A stretch of DNA of 64,000 bases from UBA5614 sp963667535 (GCA_963667535.2 CAXXDU010000002.1:372001-436000); one strand, 5' to 3'. Counted from the first letter of the stretch, positions 17,665 to 26,719 are shown. The notes: a model not told the origin generated them from the letters alone. Numbers and translations are program-made.

Positions 17665-18228
17665 ATGAAAACTCAACTTATATTCGTTTTCTTCGTATTG
17701 TTTTCTGTCTTTTTGTTTAGCAATGTGGTGCAAATTGGTGCAGGTCTGGATTCAGCCGGCAATCACCAGGTTAAAACAAGCTACCTGGGTCATTCCAGTA
17801 CACATGATTACGATGTCTCAATGGGCGTTTCTCCCTACATTGAAATTATGGCGCAGGATGACCATTTGTTCTATGGCATCGGAGTTGAATATCAGGCTCC
17901 CCGTAAAGTTGATTTTACTACCAGTGATGGCAAAATGGGGTTTGTTCCGGTCTATGGATTGATGCGGGTGCAAATTCCTTTGGAAACTTTTATCATTCCT
18001 GAATTCATAGGTCAACTCGGCTACAATTTCCTGCTTGCAGATGACGACTATAAAGGCAATGCTGATGTTTCCGGTGGTATCTATTGGGGCTTTGGAGCTG
18101 GCTTGGTTATCGACAAATTTGTCGGTCAACTAATGTATAAAACTAATTACGGCTCCATGGAACAGTCCGGCTACAAATGGACTATTACCAATACCCAGAT
18201 TAATCTTTCTGCCGGAATCAGATTTTAA
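17665..18228 (+). CDS. Small outer-membrane beta-barrel-like protein (paralog 3)
   Basis: 187 residues from the ATG at 17665 (SD GGAGG). Signal peptide 'MKTQLIFVFFVLFSVFLFS', then the same barrel pattern as its neighbours: 'VQIGAGLDSAGNHQVK', 'FYGIGVEYQAPRKVDF', 'GQLGYNFLLADDDY', 'SGGIYWGFGAGLVID', ending 'NTQINLSAGIRF' with a terminal Phe typical of outer-membrane proteins. It is closer to the broken copy (16975) than to the first copy (16332), judged by the shared 'SPY(I/L)EI' and 'DFxxSxGKMGF' segments. Followed by a terminator at 18272. Confidence 0.82.
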   Translation: MKTQLIFVFFVLFSVFLFSNVVQIGAGLDSAGNHQVKTSYLGHSSTHDYDVSMGVSPYIEIMAQDDHLFYGIGVEYQAPRKVDFTTSDGKMGFVPVYGLMRVQIPLETFIIPEFIGQLGYNFLLADDDYKGNADVSGGIYWGFGAGLVIDKFVGQLMYKTNYGSMEQSGYKWTITNTQINLSAGIRF

Positions 18229-18271
18229 CCGATAACCATAACTTCTCTTTATAAAACAATTTATCCTTTGA

Positions 18272-18314
18272 AGCAGTAACTTCCTTAAGTGTGATGTTAC
18301 TGCTTTTTTCTTTT
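18272..18314 (+). terminator. Rho-independent terminator after the barrel gene cluster
   Basis: AGCAGTAAC (18272-18280) pairs perfectly with GTTACTGCT (18296-18304), loop of 15 nt, followed by TTTTTTC and TTTTATTTTT. Confidence 0.85.
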
Positions 18315-18382
18315 ATTTTTGGAATGTTTTGTGTAAGTATTTATTTGTATCGGTATTATGTTAAGCATATAAGGGGTTTACA

Positions 18383-19639
18383 ATGAACAGCAAAATTCTA
18401 AGCGTTTTTTTTCTTTTCATAATCATTATCAGCATATCTCTGTCGTTACAAGCAACTCCATTTTCATCACGTCCGGATGGTGCCAGACTCAGCAGAGTAA
18501 TAGACCGTTTTTATGTATGTGATATTACTGCTGTCAATGGTACTACTGATTTCATTACTGATTATGTATACAGTTCCGCAGAACAAATGCTGGTTGATTC
18601 AATAACAGTTACCACCCTGTATAATAACGAGCCGGGATCGGTAACACACTACAGATATCTGCATTCACTTGAGCAAATCAATAACCAGACAGTTAAGCAA
18701 TATTATGAATACAAAATGCCGGAAAACATCCTGAATAAGCACTACAAGTTTGTTACAGATGAAAGTAATAATCCCATTGAAACGCTGATAATCAAAGCAG
18801 ATACTCCGGTCTTGCATATTGATTTTCATTATAACTCTTCCGGTTTAGCTGATAGTATATATTATCTGCGAAACTCTGAATCTACTGATTTTTTTTCCTA
18901 TTACAAAATGGTTTACGATGAAAACAACAGATTATCCTACTCTCTGTATTATCAATGTCATAACAATATCTGGGTTCCGCAAAGGAAAATTATTCAACAC
19001 TTTGGTCAGTTCCCGGAGCTATACACTACCCCGCTTGATTTTGCCAACTACATGCAACACAGTTTAAAAGACGACCTGGAAGATTTTACTGCTAAGCTTG
19101 ACAGGTTTTGGTTACCGGACTCTATTAGTTCGGCTGATTGGAACGGTGATAAATGGGTTCCGTGCACACATAACAGCTATACAGTCGTAGGCTCTGTTGA
19201 TGGTGTACACATGAACATCAATGATGCCCACATGGCAACGGTGAGTAATTACAGCTTTAACCCTCAAGGTATTTTAACAGAATTTACCAGTAACTGGAGT
19301 GCGGATTTGATTAGAACATACAGACCAATCTGGGAAAACCCCGTTCCTAACGAAGATGAATACCAGTTCACTCCTTCTGCATTGCTATCTGTTTCTGCCT
19401 ATCCTAATCCTTTCAAATCCAATCTGAGTATCAGATTCACAGGCAATGATAAATCATCTGCAGAAATCTCAATTTACAATATCAAGGGACAGCTTATCCG
19501 CAGTTGGAAGAATCTCAAATCCAACGAACTAAGCTGGGATGGTAAAGATAATGCCAGCCAGTCTGTTTCCAGCGGGATGTATCTGATTAGAGCCAAACAG
19601 GGAAAGAATATATCCACTGCCAAGATTGTGAAATACTAA
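18383..19639 (+). CDS. Secreted protein of the tandem paralogous family, sorting domain (copy 2)
   Basis: 418 residues, SD AAGGGG. The signal peptide 'ILSVFFLFIIIISISLSLQA' precedes the shared start 'SRPDGARLSRVIDRFYV'. The body is Tyr/Asn/Ser-rich with repeated units such as 'NNPIETLIIKADTPVLHIDFHYNSSGLADSIYYL' and 'YYKMVYDENNRLSYSLYYQ', close to those in copy 1. The sorting module starts at 'SAYPNPFKSNLSIRF' and ends 'SGMYLIRAKQGKNISTAKIVKY'. The leader contains TATGTTAAGCATATAAGG, identical to the leader of the next gene. Role unknown; likely surface exposed. Confidence 0.85.
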   Translation: MNSKILSVFFLFIIIISISLSLQATPFSSRPDGARLSRVIDRFYVCDITAVNGTTDFITDYVYSSAEQMLVDSITVTTLYNNEPGSVTHYRYLHSLEQINNQTVKQYYEYKMPENILNKHYKFVTDESNNPIETLIIKADTPVLHIDFHYNSSGLADSIYYLRNSESTDFFSYYKMVYDENNRLSYSLYYQCHNNIWVPQRKIIQHFGQFPELYTTPLDFANYMQHSLKDDLEDFTAKLDRFWLPDSISSADWNGDKWVPCTHNSYTVVGSVDGVHMNINDAHMATVSNYSFNPQGILTEFTSNWSADLIRTYRPIWENPVPNEDEYQFTPSALLSVSAYPNPFKSNLSIRFTGNDKSSAEISIYNIKGQLIRSWKNLKSNELSWDGKDNASQSVSSGMYLIRAKQGKNISTAKIVKY

Positions 19640-19679
19640 GAATACAAAAAACATATGTTAAGCATATAAGGAGTTTCTT

Positions 19680-20957
19680 ATGCATAACAGAGTTCTGACC
19701 TTGGCTTTTATTGCGTTAATTATCAGTTTATTTACTGTCAATCTTCTGTCTGTTAATTCAAATGATTCCAGACCAATAGCAAAACGAATACATAGTATAT
19801 ATCAATATTGGACTAATGAACAATTTCAGGGTACCTATAGTTCGACATTATCTAATTATTTTTATAGTTCTTATGAGACTCCGTTAATTGATTCAATTCA
19901 AACTCATTCCGAGCAATCAATTATTGATTCCGTTACAGTGACCGAAAGTACATATTCATATACGCATACGATTAGCATTTCAAACAACCAGACCCAGATT
20001 GACTATTTCGAGTATACGAACCACTCTAATATCCCTTCCTATCATTACATGTTTATTAAAGACGAAAATGGCAGGCTCACAACTATCAATTCAGCAAAAC
20101 TTCTTAGTAATGGCTCGACCGATTCATGGTGGAATAAAAATATTCACTATGACAATTCAGGTAAACCAGATAGTATATATTATGAATACTCAGCTTATAA
20201 TACTTTCAATATACATAAATATCTATTTTCTTATGATATTAACCACCATTTAACTTCTGTTTGGGATTACATCTTTTATAACAATCAATGGAGCCCTAAT
20301 CAAAGATATTGTCAAACATATGCTGATAATGTAATACCTTTTAACAATGAAGTTAAAATATTTGATTATGGGTTTTGCGCTTTACGGAATAATATAGATT
20401 TTTTATGTAACTCATTTGATAGTAGCTATCCTGTTTATTATGCTACATCAGAAAACTATTCAAATCAAGCTTGGCTTTATTCAGAATATAACTATTATTC
20501 TGAGGTATTTAATAATCAAATTCATCTAATTGAATCTTATCAGGGATATGGAGGTGGAAGCCAAGGTTATTATTTTTCAGATAATGGATTATATAGTTAT
20601 TACTCTTATGCTGCAGGTTTTGGTGAAGATAATGGTTATAAGTCAATTGACTGGGAAGACTATGTTCCCAATGAAGATGAATTTCAGGAAACTCCTGCCC
20701 AGATAACCATTTCTGTTTACCCAAATCCCTTCAAAACAAACCTGAATATTATATTTGCTAATAAGAGCAATGTTCCCTCTGACATTGCTATCTACAACAT
20801 CAAAGGACAACTTATCAGAAGCTGGAAAAATTTTAAATCCAACGAACTAAGCTGGGATGGCAGAGATAATGCCAGTCTCCCTGTCTCCAGCGGGATGTAT
20901 TTGATTAAAGCCAAACAGGGAAAGGACATATCCACTGCAAAAGTAATTAAATATTAA
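19680..20957 (+). CDS. Secreted protein of the tandem paralogous family, sorting domain (copy 3)
   Basis: 425 residues, SD AAGGAG. Signal peptide 'VLTLAFIALIISLFTVNLLS', then 'NSNDSRPIAKRIHSIYQYW', matching copies 1 and 4. The body holds 'KPDSIYYEYSAYNTFNIHKYLFSYDINHHLTSV' and similar units. The sorting module begins 'SVYPNPFKTNLNIIF' and ends 'SGMYLIKAKQGKDISTAKVIKY'. The C-terminal ~90 residues are almost identical to copies 2 and 4, while the middles diverge strongly. That is the usual sign of a conserved export tag carrying varied cargo. Confidence 0.85.
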   Translation: MHNRVLTLAFIALIISLFTVNLLSVNSNDSRPIAKRIHSIYQYWTNEQFQGTYSSTLSNYFYSSYETPLIDSIQTHSEQSIIDSVTVTESTYSYTHTISISNNQTQIDYFEYTNHSNIPSYHYMFIKDENGRLTTINSAKLLSNGSTDSWWNKNIHYDNSGKPDSIYYEYSAYNTFNIHKYLFSYDINHHLTSVWDYIFYNNQWSPNQRYCQTYADNVIPFNNEVKIFDYGFCALRNNIDFLCNSFDSSYPVYYATSENYSNQAWLYSEYNYYSEVFNNQIHLIESYQGYGGGSQGYYFSDNGLYSYYSYAAGFGEDNGYKSIDWEDYVPNEDEFQETPAQITISVYPNPFKTNLNIIFANKSNVPSDIAIYNIKGQLIRSWKNFKSNELSWDGRDNASLPVSSGMYLIKAKQGKDISTAKVIKY

Positions 20958-20980
20958 TAAATTATTTTAAAGGAGTTCTA

Positions 20981-22252
20981 ATGCGTAACAGAATTCTGAC
21001 TATACTGATTTTAACTTGTTTTATCTTACTGCTTTTTGGTAATTTATTATCTATTAGTATTTACGATTCCAGACCTATGACAAAAAGAGTGCATAGCATG
21101 TCTTCAACCTGGGTTCAGGATTATTTGAACGGGTCCCGTAACACTGTTTATTATTATGGTTCTGACAACACTTCTCTGATAGATTCGATAACCGTTAGTC
21201 TTGAAAGTACTAATCATTTCACAAATCAAACAACGATTACAGAAACTGAATATTCATTTGTTTCTTCATTTGAGACTATCAACAATCAAACCGTATTGAC
21301 ATATCTGGAATATTCTAACCATGCTTCACTGCCATCCAGTAATTTTATATTTACATTTGACGACCTAAATAGAATTAACCGGATTTATATGTCTTCATTA
21401 TCAGTAACCGGGGCAACTACCGACTGGCAAAGTAGAACTATTTACTATAATGGCTTTAATAAACCAGACAGTATCTTAAATGAGACAAATTATAGTTCCC
21501 CCACCAAACATCTGTTTTCTTATGATACATCCCTTCGTCTGGGTACTGTCGTGGAATATCAACAATTAAGTGGTGATACAATCTGGGAACCTGAATACCG
21601 GGAAATATTGACTTATGCAGAGGGTGTCCAGCCGTACGTTAATCCGTTACAGTTTGCCCAAAGCCGTTTACAAATGCTATTGTATGGTTGTGAAGACCTG
21701 ATGACAGTTTTGGATTGCACTTATCTGCCTTTGACCATAACAAGTCAATATTGGTATCAGAATTCCTGGAATAATTACTCCGGCACAATCGCAGAAAACT
21801 TTACGAATAATGAGATAAATATTTATACTTATTCCGGAAATACCTCTGAGAATTATCTGTTTTCAAACCTTGGCTTATATACAGGTGGGTCAACTGATTC
21901 TTCCAGCGAATATTATACCAGTTATTCAAACACCAATGTCTTCTGGGAAGACATTACCCCCAATGAAGATGAATATCAGTCTCCTGCACCATCACAATTA
22001 ACATTATCAACATATCCTAACCCTTTCAAAACCAACCTAAAGATAAAGCTTAACACTAAAGATAAAGCTCCTTCTGACATCTCCATCTACAACATCAAAG
22101 GACAATTTATCAGAAGCTGGAAAGACAATAAAGCTACAGAACTATCGTGGGATGGAAAAGATAATGCCAGCCAGCCTGTCTCCAGCGGGATGTATTTGAT
22201 CAGGGCAAAGCAGGGGAAAAGCATTATTACCGCTAAGGTTATCAAGTATTAA
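20981..22252 (+). CDS. Secreted protein of the tandem paralogous family, sorting domain (copy 4)
   Basis: 423 residues, SD AAGGAG, 23 nt after copy 3. Signal peptide 'ILTILILTCFILLLFGNLLS', then 'YDSRPMTKRVHSMSSTW'. The body is rich in Ser, Thr, Tyr and Asn ('NKPDSILNETNYSSPTKHLFSYDTSLRLGTV'). The sorting module runs from 'STYPNPFKTNLKIKL' to 'SGMYLIRAKQGKSIITAKVIKY'. Last gene before the origin region. The very close spacing to copy 3 suggests one transcript or a recent duplication. Confidence 0.85.
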   Translation: MRNRILTILILTCFILLLFGNLLSISIYDSRPMTKRVHSMSSTWVQDYLNGSRNTVYYYGSDNTSLIDSITVSLESTNHFTNQTTITETEYSFVSSFETINNQTVLTYLEYSNHASLPSSNFIFTFDDLNRINRIYMSSLSVTGATTDWQSRTIYYNGFNKPDSILNETNYSSPTKHLFSYDTSLRLGTVVEYQQLSGDTIWEPEYREILTYAEGVQPYVNPLQFAQSRLQMLLYGCEDLMTVLDCTYLPLTITSQYWYQNSWNNYSGTIAENFTNNEINIYTYSGNTSENYLFSNLGLYTGGSTDSSSEYYTSYSNTNVFWEDITPNEDEYQSPAPSQLTLSTYPNPFKTNLKIKLNTKDKAPSDISIYNIKGQFIRSWKDNKATELSWDGKDNASQPVSSGMYLIRAKQGKSIITAKVIKY

Positions 22253-22303
22253 TTCATATTTTTTTAGTTCTTACTTAGCATTAGCGTTGCACACCTTTTC
22301 ATC

Positions 22304-22331
22304 TTTACGCAGCATCGGAGTGCTACGCTAC
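22304..22331. repeat. 28-nt dispersed palindromic repeat, copy A
   Basis: An imperfect hairpin-forming sequence around GCAGCATCGGAGTGCTACGC. Its reverse complement recurs at 44316-44343 with 26 of 28 bases identical. It resembles a REP-type intergenic element. Confidence 0.6.
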
Positions 22332-22408
22332 TTCTGAATCACCTAATCACTTAATCACTATTATTTATTCTTCTTTCATTTATCTTTCAGTGAACTTAGC
22401 TTGCCCTT

Positions 22409-22452
22409 AAGACACCCGTATGACACCCCCATGACACCCAAATGACTCCCAA
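22409..22452. repeat. Four 11-bp direct repeats (iteron-like) in the origin region
   Basis: Units AAGACACCCGT, ATGACACCCCC, ATGACACCCAA, ATGACTCCCAA, each 11 bp, head to tail, followed by a further ATGA. They lie inside an inverted repeat: GTGAACTTAG 22390-22399 with CTAAGTTCAC 22514-22523, and TCTTTCATTTATC 22372-22384 with GATGAATGAAAGA 22540-22552. Confidence 0.75.
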
Positions 22453-23041
22453 ATGAACATAGGCGAATCAATGGAGCAGCACAGGCGCAGCACCCACGTA
22501 TATTATGCACAATCTAAGTTCACTTAAAGAAAGATTAATGATGAATGAAAGAGATATGAAAGAGTTTGCTGAATGTTTGATTATGGGGAAACGCCAACAA
22601 AATAAATTATGCAGATAAATTGATAAACGTTTAAAACATATCTTACAGTAAATTACGTCACTGTTTATCTTATACACCTGTTTTCCACATGTGTGTATAA
22701 CTCTATATTTAGCTTAAATTAATCGCTTGTGTTGCAAAAATGCAACAGAGAAATCCGGCATTTATCACTGCTTGACAAATAGATTAGAATTTAAAATCTA
22801 TGCGATAGTTAATAGAAGTGAGAGAAAAGAGTAGAGACGCGACATTGGAGTTGACAGGGCAAGGCTGTTGAAAAGTATGTGGATAACTTGTGGATAACTT
22901 TGATGCTCCGGAAGACATGGCTGAAAATACTGCTCTTGCAGATAGTATATAATTCAATGAGTTACGATGGGTTGTGTGGCTGAAATGCCTATACAAAACG
23001 GTTTGTGGATAAATCACTGATAAATGATAGGAAACGAGTGT

Positions 23042-24373
23042 ATGGATCAAGATATTTGGCAGAATATTTTAGACAAATTAGAAGAGAACATAAAACCTAA
23101 TACTTTCAGAACCTGGTTTTCAGATACACGTTTGGTGGATTTGACGGATACCACGCTGACAATACAGGTGGGAACGCCTTTTACGGCAAAGTATCTGAAT
23201 CAGAACTACACTGATGTGTTATCTGAAATATCCTATGCTCTCTATAAAAAGAAGTATGAGGTGCAGTTCATTCCCCAGAAGAACCGCTCCGGTAAAGAAC
23301 CAAAGCGGAAAAGTGAAGAGCATAATAACGGTGTAATGACCAATAAAAACCTGAACGAACGCTATAGCTTTGATCAGTTTGTCATAGGTAAGAACAATAA
23401 TTTTGCCTATTCTGCTGCCATTAACGTGGCAGAACAGCCCGGCAGTAATTATAATCCGTTGTTTATCTATGGTGAATCAGGGATGGGCAAGACGCATCTG
23501 ATGCAGGCAATCGGAAATTATGTAGTCAAAAACGGACGTAATTACAATATCTATTATACAACATCAGAAGAATTTACCAATGAAATGATTGATTCTATCA
23601 GAGCAAACAGGATGAGCGAATTCAGGAATAAATTCCGCAAAGTTGATCTGCTTTTGGTTGATGATGTGCATTTTCTGTCCAGGAAAGAAGGAACTCAGGA
23701 AGAGTTTTTTCATACCTTTAATGCATTATTTGAAAAGAAAAAACAGATAGTGCTCACTTCTGACCGTCCACCCAAAGATATCCCTGATTTGGAAAACAGG
23801 CTGGTTACCAGGTTTGAAAGCGGACTTTTGGCAGATTTAAAGAATCCTGATTTTGAAACGCGGGTAGCAATATTAAAGAAAAAAGCAGAACCGGAAAAGA
23901 CTATTCTGAACGATGAAATCATCAATTTCATAGCAGATAATATTACCAGCAGTGTAAGAGCTCTGGAAGGTTCTCTCATCAGGATTCTGGCATATTCTTC
24001 TTATAATAAGCTCAAACCTGAACAGATTACTCCTGAACTGGCAAAAGACATTCTGGCTGATATGATATCTGAGATTCGCAAGGATATTACTTTGGATAAT
24101 ATCACTCAGCAGGTGTGTATGGCTTATGGTCTGACTATTCCGCAACTGGTGGATAAAACCAGAAAGCAGCATATCTCTTTTCCCAGGCAGGTTGCCATGT
24201 ATCTTGCCAATCTTTTAATTCCCTCGCTTTCCTTAAAGGAAATAGCCGAGTATTTTAAGCGTAAAGACCATACAACAGTGCTTCACGCCAAAAAAATGAT
24301 AGAGAACCAATTCAGTGAAGATTTGGAATTCAGAAGTCACATTGAAAGACTCATCAAGCAAATCAGAGGATAG
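23042..24373 (+). CDS. dnaA: Chromosomal replication initiator DnaA
   Basis: ATP-dependent initiator that binds DnaA boxes and opens the origin. The start is placed at 23042 to give the family N-terminus 'MDQDIWQNILDKLEENI' (443 residues); an in-frame ATG exists at 23024. Domain I is ~1-85 and a short linker follows. The AAA+ domain has Walker A 'YGESGMGKTHLMQAIG', Walker B 'LLLVDDVHFL' and 'GLLADLKNPDFETRVAILKKKA'. C-terminal domain IV has the signature 'FKRKDHTTVLHAKKMI' for box recognition. DnaA boxes lie on both sides. dnaN, recF and rpmH are not adjacent, so the classic origin neighbourhood is not conserved. Confidence 0.97.
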   Translation: MDQDIWQNILDKLEENIKPNTFRTWFSDTRLVDLTDTTLTIQVGTPFTAKYLNQNYTDVLSEISYALYKKKYEVQFIPQKNRSGKEPKRKSEEHNNGVMTNKNLNERYSFDQFVIGKNNNFAYSAAINVAEQPGSNYNPLFIYGESGMGKTHLMQAIGNYVVKNGRNYNIYYTTSEEFTNEMIDSIRANRMSEFRNKFRKVDLLLVDDVHFLSRKEGTQEEFFHTFNALFEKKKQIVLTSDRPPKDIPDLENRLVTRFESGLLADLKNPDFETRVAILKKKAEPEKTILNDEIINFIADNITSSVRALEGSLIRILAYSSYNKLKPEQITPELAKDILADMISEIRKDITLDNITQQVCMAYGLTIPQLVDKTRKQHISFPRQVAMYLANLLIPSLSLKEIAEYFKRKDHTTVLHAKKMIENQFSEDLEFRSHIERLIKQIRG

Positions 24374-24669
24374 ATACATACATGTTTAAATGTCAAGTGG
24401 TTGGCTCATCTTGCTCAAGGTTATACACAGGTGGGGACAGATTTATGTGGATAGCTGTGAATAACCATCAAATGAGAGTTTATCCTAATTTTGTTGTGGA
24501 CAAACAATCGACCTTGAATAAGTTATACACATATTGTCCACATGGAATTTTAAGAGATAAAAGTAGGTCATAACGATGTTTAACCTGGTAAAAAATGAGT
24601 TATCCTCATATACACAGCCCCTACTGTTACTACTGTATTCTAATAAGTTAATATAAAGGATTATTATAT
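24374..24669. other. oriC: Probable replication origin, right part (DnaA-box cluster downstream of dnaA)
   Basis: A ~300-nt gene-free segment dense in DnaA-box-like 9-mers: TTATACACA 24421-24429, TGTGGATAG 24446-24454, TGTGAATAA 24456-24464, TGTGGACAA 24495-24503, TTATACACA 24523-24531, TTGTCCACA 24534-24542, TTATCCTCA 24600-24608. Most differ from TTATCCACA by one base. A 63-codon ORF across it (24382-24573) is explained by the boxes and is not called. With the left cluster this suggests a bipartite origin embracing dnaA. Confidence 0.8.
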
Positions 24670-25887
24670 ATGATTATGAAAAAGCTACCTGTGTTACTAA
24701 GTCTGCTGTTAATTACTTTGTTATTGTTAACAGCCTGTACTAAACGTAACAACCTGACAGGAGACAATTGGTCAAATGTGAAGCCAATCATGGCAATCGA
24801 TTCCAGCTTTAGCATGGGTTATTCTTATACCAATGAAGGTAAAGTATCGGGTTATGAGCAGCATTTGCTGGCAGGTGTGGATAACGGAGTATCAGCTATA
24901 GCTGTGATTAGATTTACAGGTTTGGCTGAGCCTGATACAATGACTGTGATAGAGCAGCCTACCTTGAAACTGGTGGCATCACGCAGATCACCGCTGGGTA
25001 GAACTCCTCTGGTCCTGTCTTTTTATAAGCTGACTCAAAACTGGGCAGCGGATTCCACTTCCAATATTCTGGATGCCAATATAACTCCCATTAATATTGG
25101 AGATATCACTATCCCGGACACAGTCCAGACAGCCGGAGACACTCTGACAATTAATGTGCCAATCTCTGTGATAGAAAACTGGAAGACAGATGACGTTACA
25201 GGATTTAATCTGGTAATTAAAGCATTAAACGGTGGATGGGTCGAGCTCAAATCCGATGAGATTGCCAGTGGTGCGTTACTCAATTTCAAATATCAGATTC
25301 ATGGGGATACCGATACTCTGGAATATAAACAGCGTCCTGCTTTAGACAGTTACAGAGTTACAGGTACTCAAACGGAATTAACTGACAATACCTGGAAGCT
25401 GAAAAATACTTTACCGCAAAGAATGTTCTTTAGATTTGGTCTTAATGATAATCTCTTCAAAGATGAGAATAACAGTCCTCTGGATGCTGCAGACCTGAAG
25501 AGGATGACTATCAACAAAGCTGAATTGGTCTTATATGTTAAAAATAATCCGTACTATTCAACCGCGAAGTGTTTCTTCTTTCCCTATCATGTAAAGATGG
25601 ATACACTGGTAAGTCCTGTTGCTCTGACAGATACCAATCTTGAGACAATATCACGCACCTTATCAACGGGAACTATTGTGGATAAGGATTCTGTCAGGAT
25701 TGATATTACTGCCATCATTCAGGCTTATACATCAGGCGATATTTCCAAAAATGGAATAGTAATCAAGTCCACTCAGGAAATGCAAAATTATGGTAGTCTG
25801 GAATTCTGGCATTTTAGCAACGCCCCTGCAGGTAAAAAACCTTATGTAAAAATTGCTTATACACCACCATATTTAAAGGGAAATTGA
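24670..25887 (+). CDS. Lipoprotein with DNRLRE-like beta-sandwich domains
   Basis: 405 residues. The lipobox 'LLLLTAC' places the lipidated Cys at residue 23. AAGGA is nine bases before the ATG at 24670, and an internal ATG at 24676 is the alternative. Two similar halves contain patterns such as 'TLKLVASRRSPLGRTPLVLSFYKLTQNW' with 'TINVPISVIENWKTDDVTGFNLVIKALNGG', and 'KAELVLYVKNNPYYSTAKCFFFPYHV' with 'VRIDITAIIQAYTSGDISKNGIVIKST'. These resemble DNRLRE/CBM-like domains of surface proteins. First gene of the envelope/translation run. No enzyme motif; role unknown. Confidence 0.75.
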   Translation: MIMKKLPVLLSLLLITLLLLTACTKRNNLTGDNWSNVKPIMAIDSSFSMGYSYTNEGKVSGYEQHLLAGVDNGVSAIAVIRFTGLAEPDTMTVIEQPTLKLVASRRSPLGRTPLVLSFYKLTQNWAADSTSNILDANITPINIGDITIPDTVQTAGDTLTINVPISVIENWKTDDVTGFNLVIKALNGGWVELKSDEIASGALLNFKYQIHGDTDTLEYKQRPALDSYRVTGTQTELTDNTWKLKNTLPQRMFFRFGLNDNLFKDENNSPLDAADLKRMTINKAELVLYVKNNPYYSTAKCFFFPYHVKMDTLVSPVALTDTNLETISRTLSTGTIVDKDSVRIDITAIIQAYTSGDISKNGIVIKSTQEMQNYGSLEFWHFSNAPAGKKPYVKIAYTPPYLKGN

Positions 25888-25901
25888 AGAAGTAATTGTA
25901 T

Positions 25902-26702
25902 ATGAAGTATCTGATGTTGTCACTTGTGCTCTTATTCTCGCTGATGGCTTGCTCTTTGTTTGAAAAAGGAGGAGTTGTTATTGCGCAGGTTGATAAAGAA
26001 AAGCTGACTATGGAAGAGTTTAAGGCTAATTTCTCAGATGCGGAATGGAAAGCGCTCACTTCTGAACAGAAGAAAGAGTATGTGCAGCAGTGGGTAAATC
26101 TGATTCTTTTAGCAAAAGAGGCAGAGAAGCAAGGACTAGGAAAAAATAAACAGGTAAAGAATAAAATTAAGTATGCTGAACAGAAGTTATTGGGCAATGC
26201 GCTCATCTCATCACAACTGGCAGCAGAAAAGATAAGTGAAGAGGATTTGTTTAATTATTACCGTATTCATCAGGGTGATTTTAATAAGCCGATGATGAAT
26301 TATAAAGTGCAGCGGATTTATCTGACCGATTTTACTCAGATGAACAGAGTTAAACTGGAAATCCAGAATGGAATGAAGTTTGAAGATGCGGCAAAAGTCT
26401 ATTCTCAGGAAGAACTTGGTAAAACCGGCGGTTATATGGGACTAGTGTCTTCTGAGGATGCAGACAGTACTTTTTGGCTGGCTGTGCGCAATTTAAAAGC
26501 TTTGGAGATTACAAGTCTGCAAAAAAACAATGGATATTATCTGCTTAGGTATCTTTCAGAGGAAACAGGAACCAATGAAAGCGGCTTTGAAAGTATGAAA
26601 GATGAAATCCGCAGAAGAATTCTCAGTGAAAGACGTAAGCAGGTTTATGATGACCTGTTAAAAGACTTAAAGAGTAAATCAGATGTATATCTGATGATTT
26701 AA
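25902..26702 (+). CDS. Lipoprotein peptidyl-prolyl isomerase of parvulin/SurA type
   Basis: 266 residues from the ATG at 25902; the TTG six bases earlier is less likely. The lipobox 'LFSLMAC' anchors it in a membrane facing the periplasm. An N-terminal helical SurA/PrsA-like chaperone region (~25-120, 'EEWKALTSEQKKEYVQQWVNLILLAKEA'-type) is followed by a rotamase-like domain ('YKVQRIYLTDFTQMNRVKLEIQNGMKFEDAAKVYS', 'GKTGGYMGLVSSED', 'GYYLLRYLSEE'). It likely aids folding of outer-membrane proteins together with the SurA-like protein encoded 17 nt downstream. Confidence 0.85.
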   Translation: MKYLMLSLVLLFSLMACSLFEKGGVVIAQVDKEKLTMEEFKANFSDAEWKALTSEQKKEYVQQWVNLILLAKEAEKQGLGKNKQVKNKIKYAEQKLLGNALISSQLAAEKISEEDLFNYYRIHQGDFNKPMMNYKVQRIYLTDFTQMNRVKLEIQNGMKFEDAAKVYSQEELGKTGGYMGLVSSEDADSTFWLAVRNLKALEITSLQKNNGYYLLRYLSEETGTNESGFESMKDEIRRRILSERRKQVYDDLLKDLKSKSDVYLMI

Positions 26703-26719
26703 TAAAGGGAAATTATAGT

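Larger units (their letters stand above)
22253..23041. other. oriC: Probable replication origin, left part (upstream of dnaA)
   Basis: About 790 gene-free bases before dnaA. Consensus DnaA boxes (TGTGGATAA on the plus strand) lie at 22878-22886, 22889-22897 and 23004-23012; near-consensus boxes are TTATACACC 22670-22678, TTTTCCACA 22681-22689 and TGTGTATAA 22692-22700. The first two perfect boxes are exactly 11 bp apart, placing them on the same helix face. AT-rich tracts (22590-22670, 22698-22730) could be the unwinding element. Further upstream are 11-bp direct repeats inside an inverted repeat. Origin assignment rests on the boxes and dnaA; no GC-skew was computed. Confidence 0.85.

Noticed and set aside
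22409..22452. CRISPR-like array
   Set aside because: 11-bp units without spacers; no cas genes nearby.
24382..24573. 63-codon ORF after dnaA
   Set aside because: It is made largely of DnaA-box sequences; no SD or protein-like pattern.
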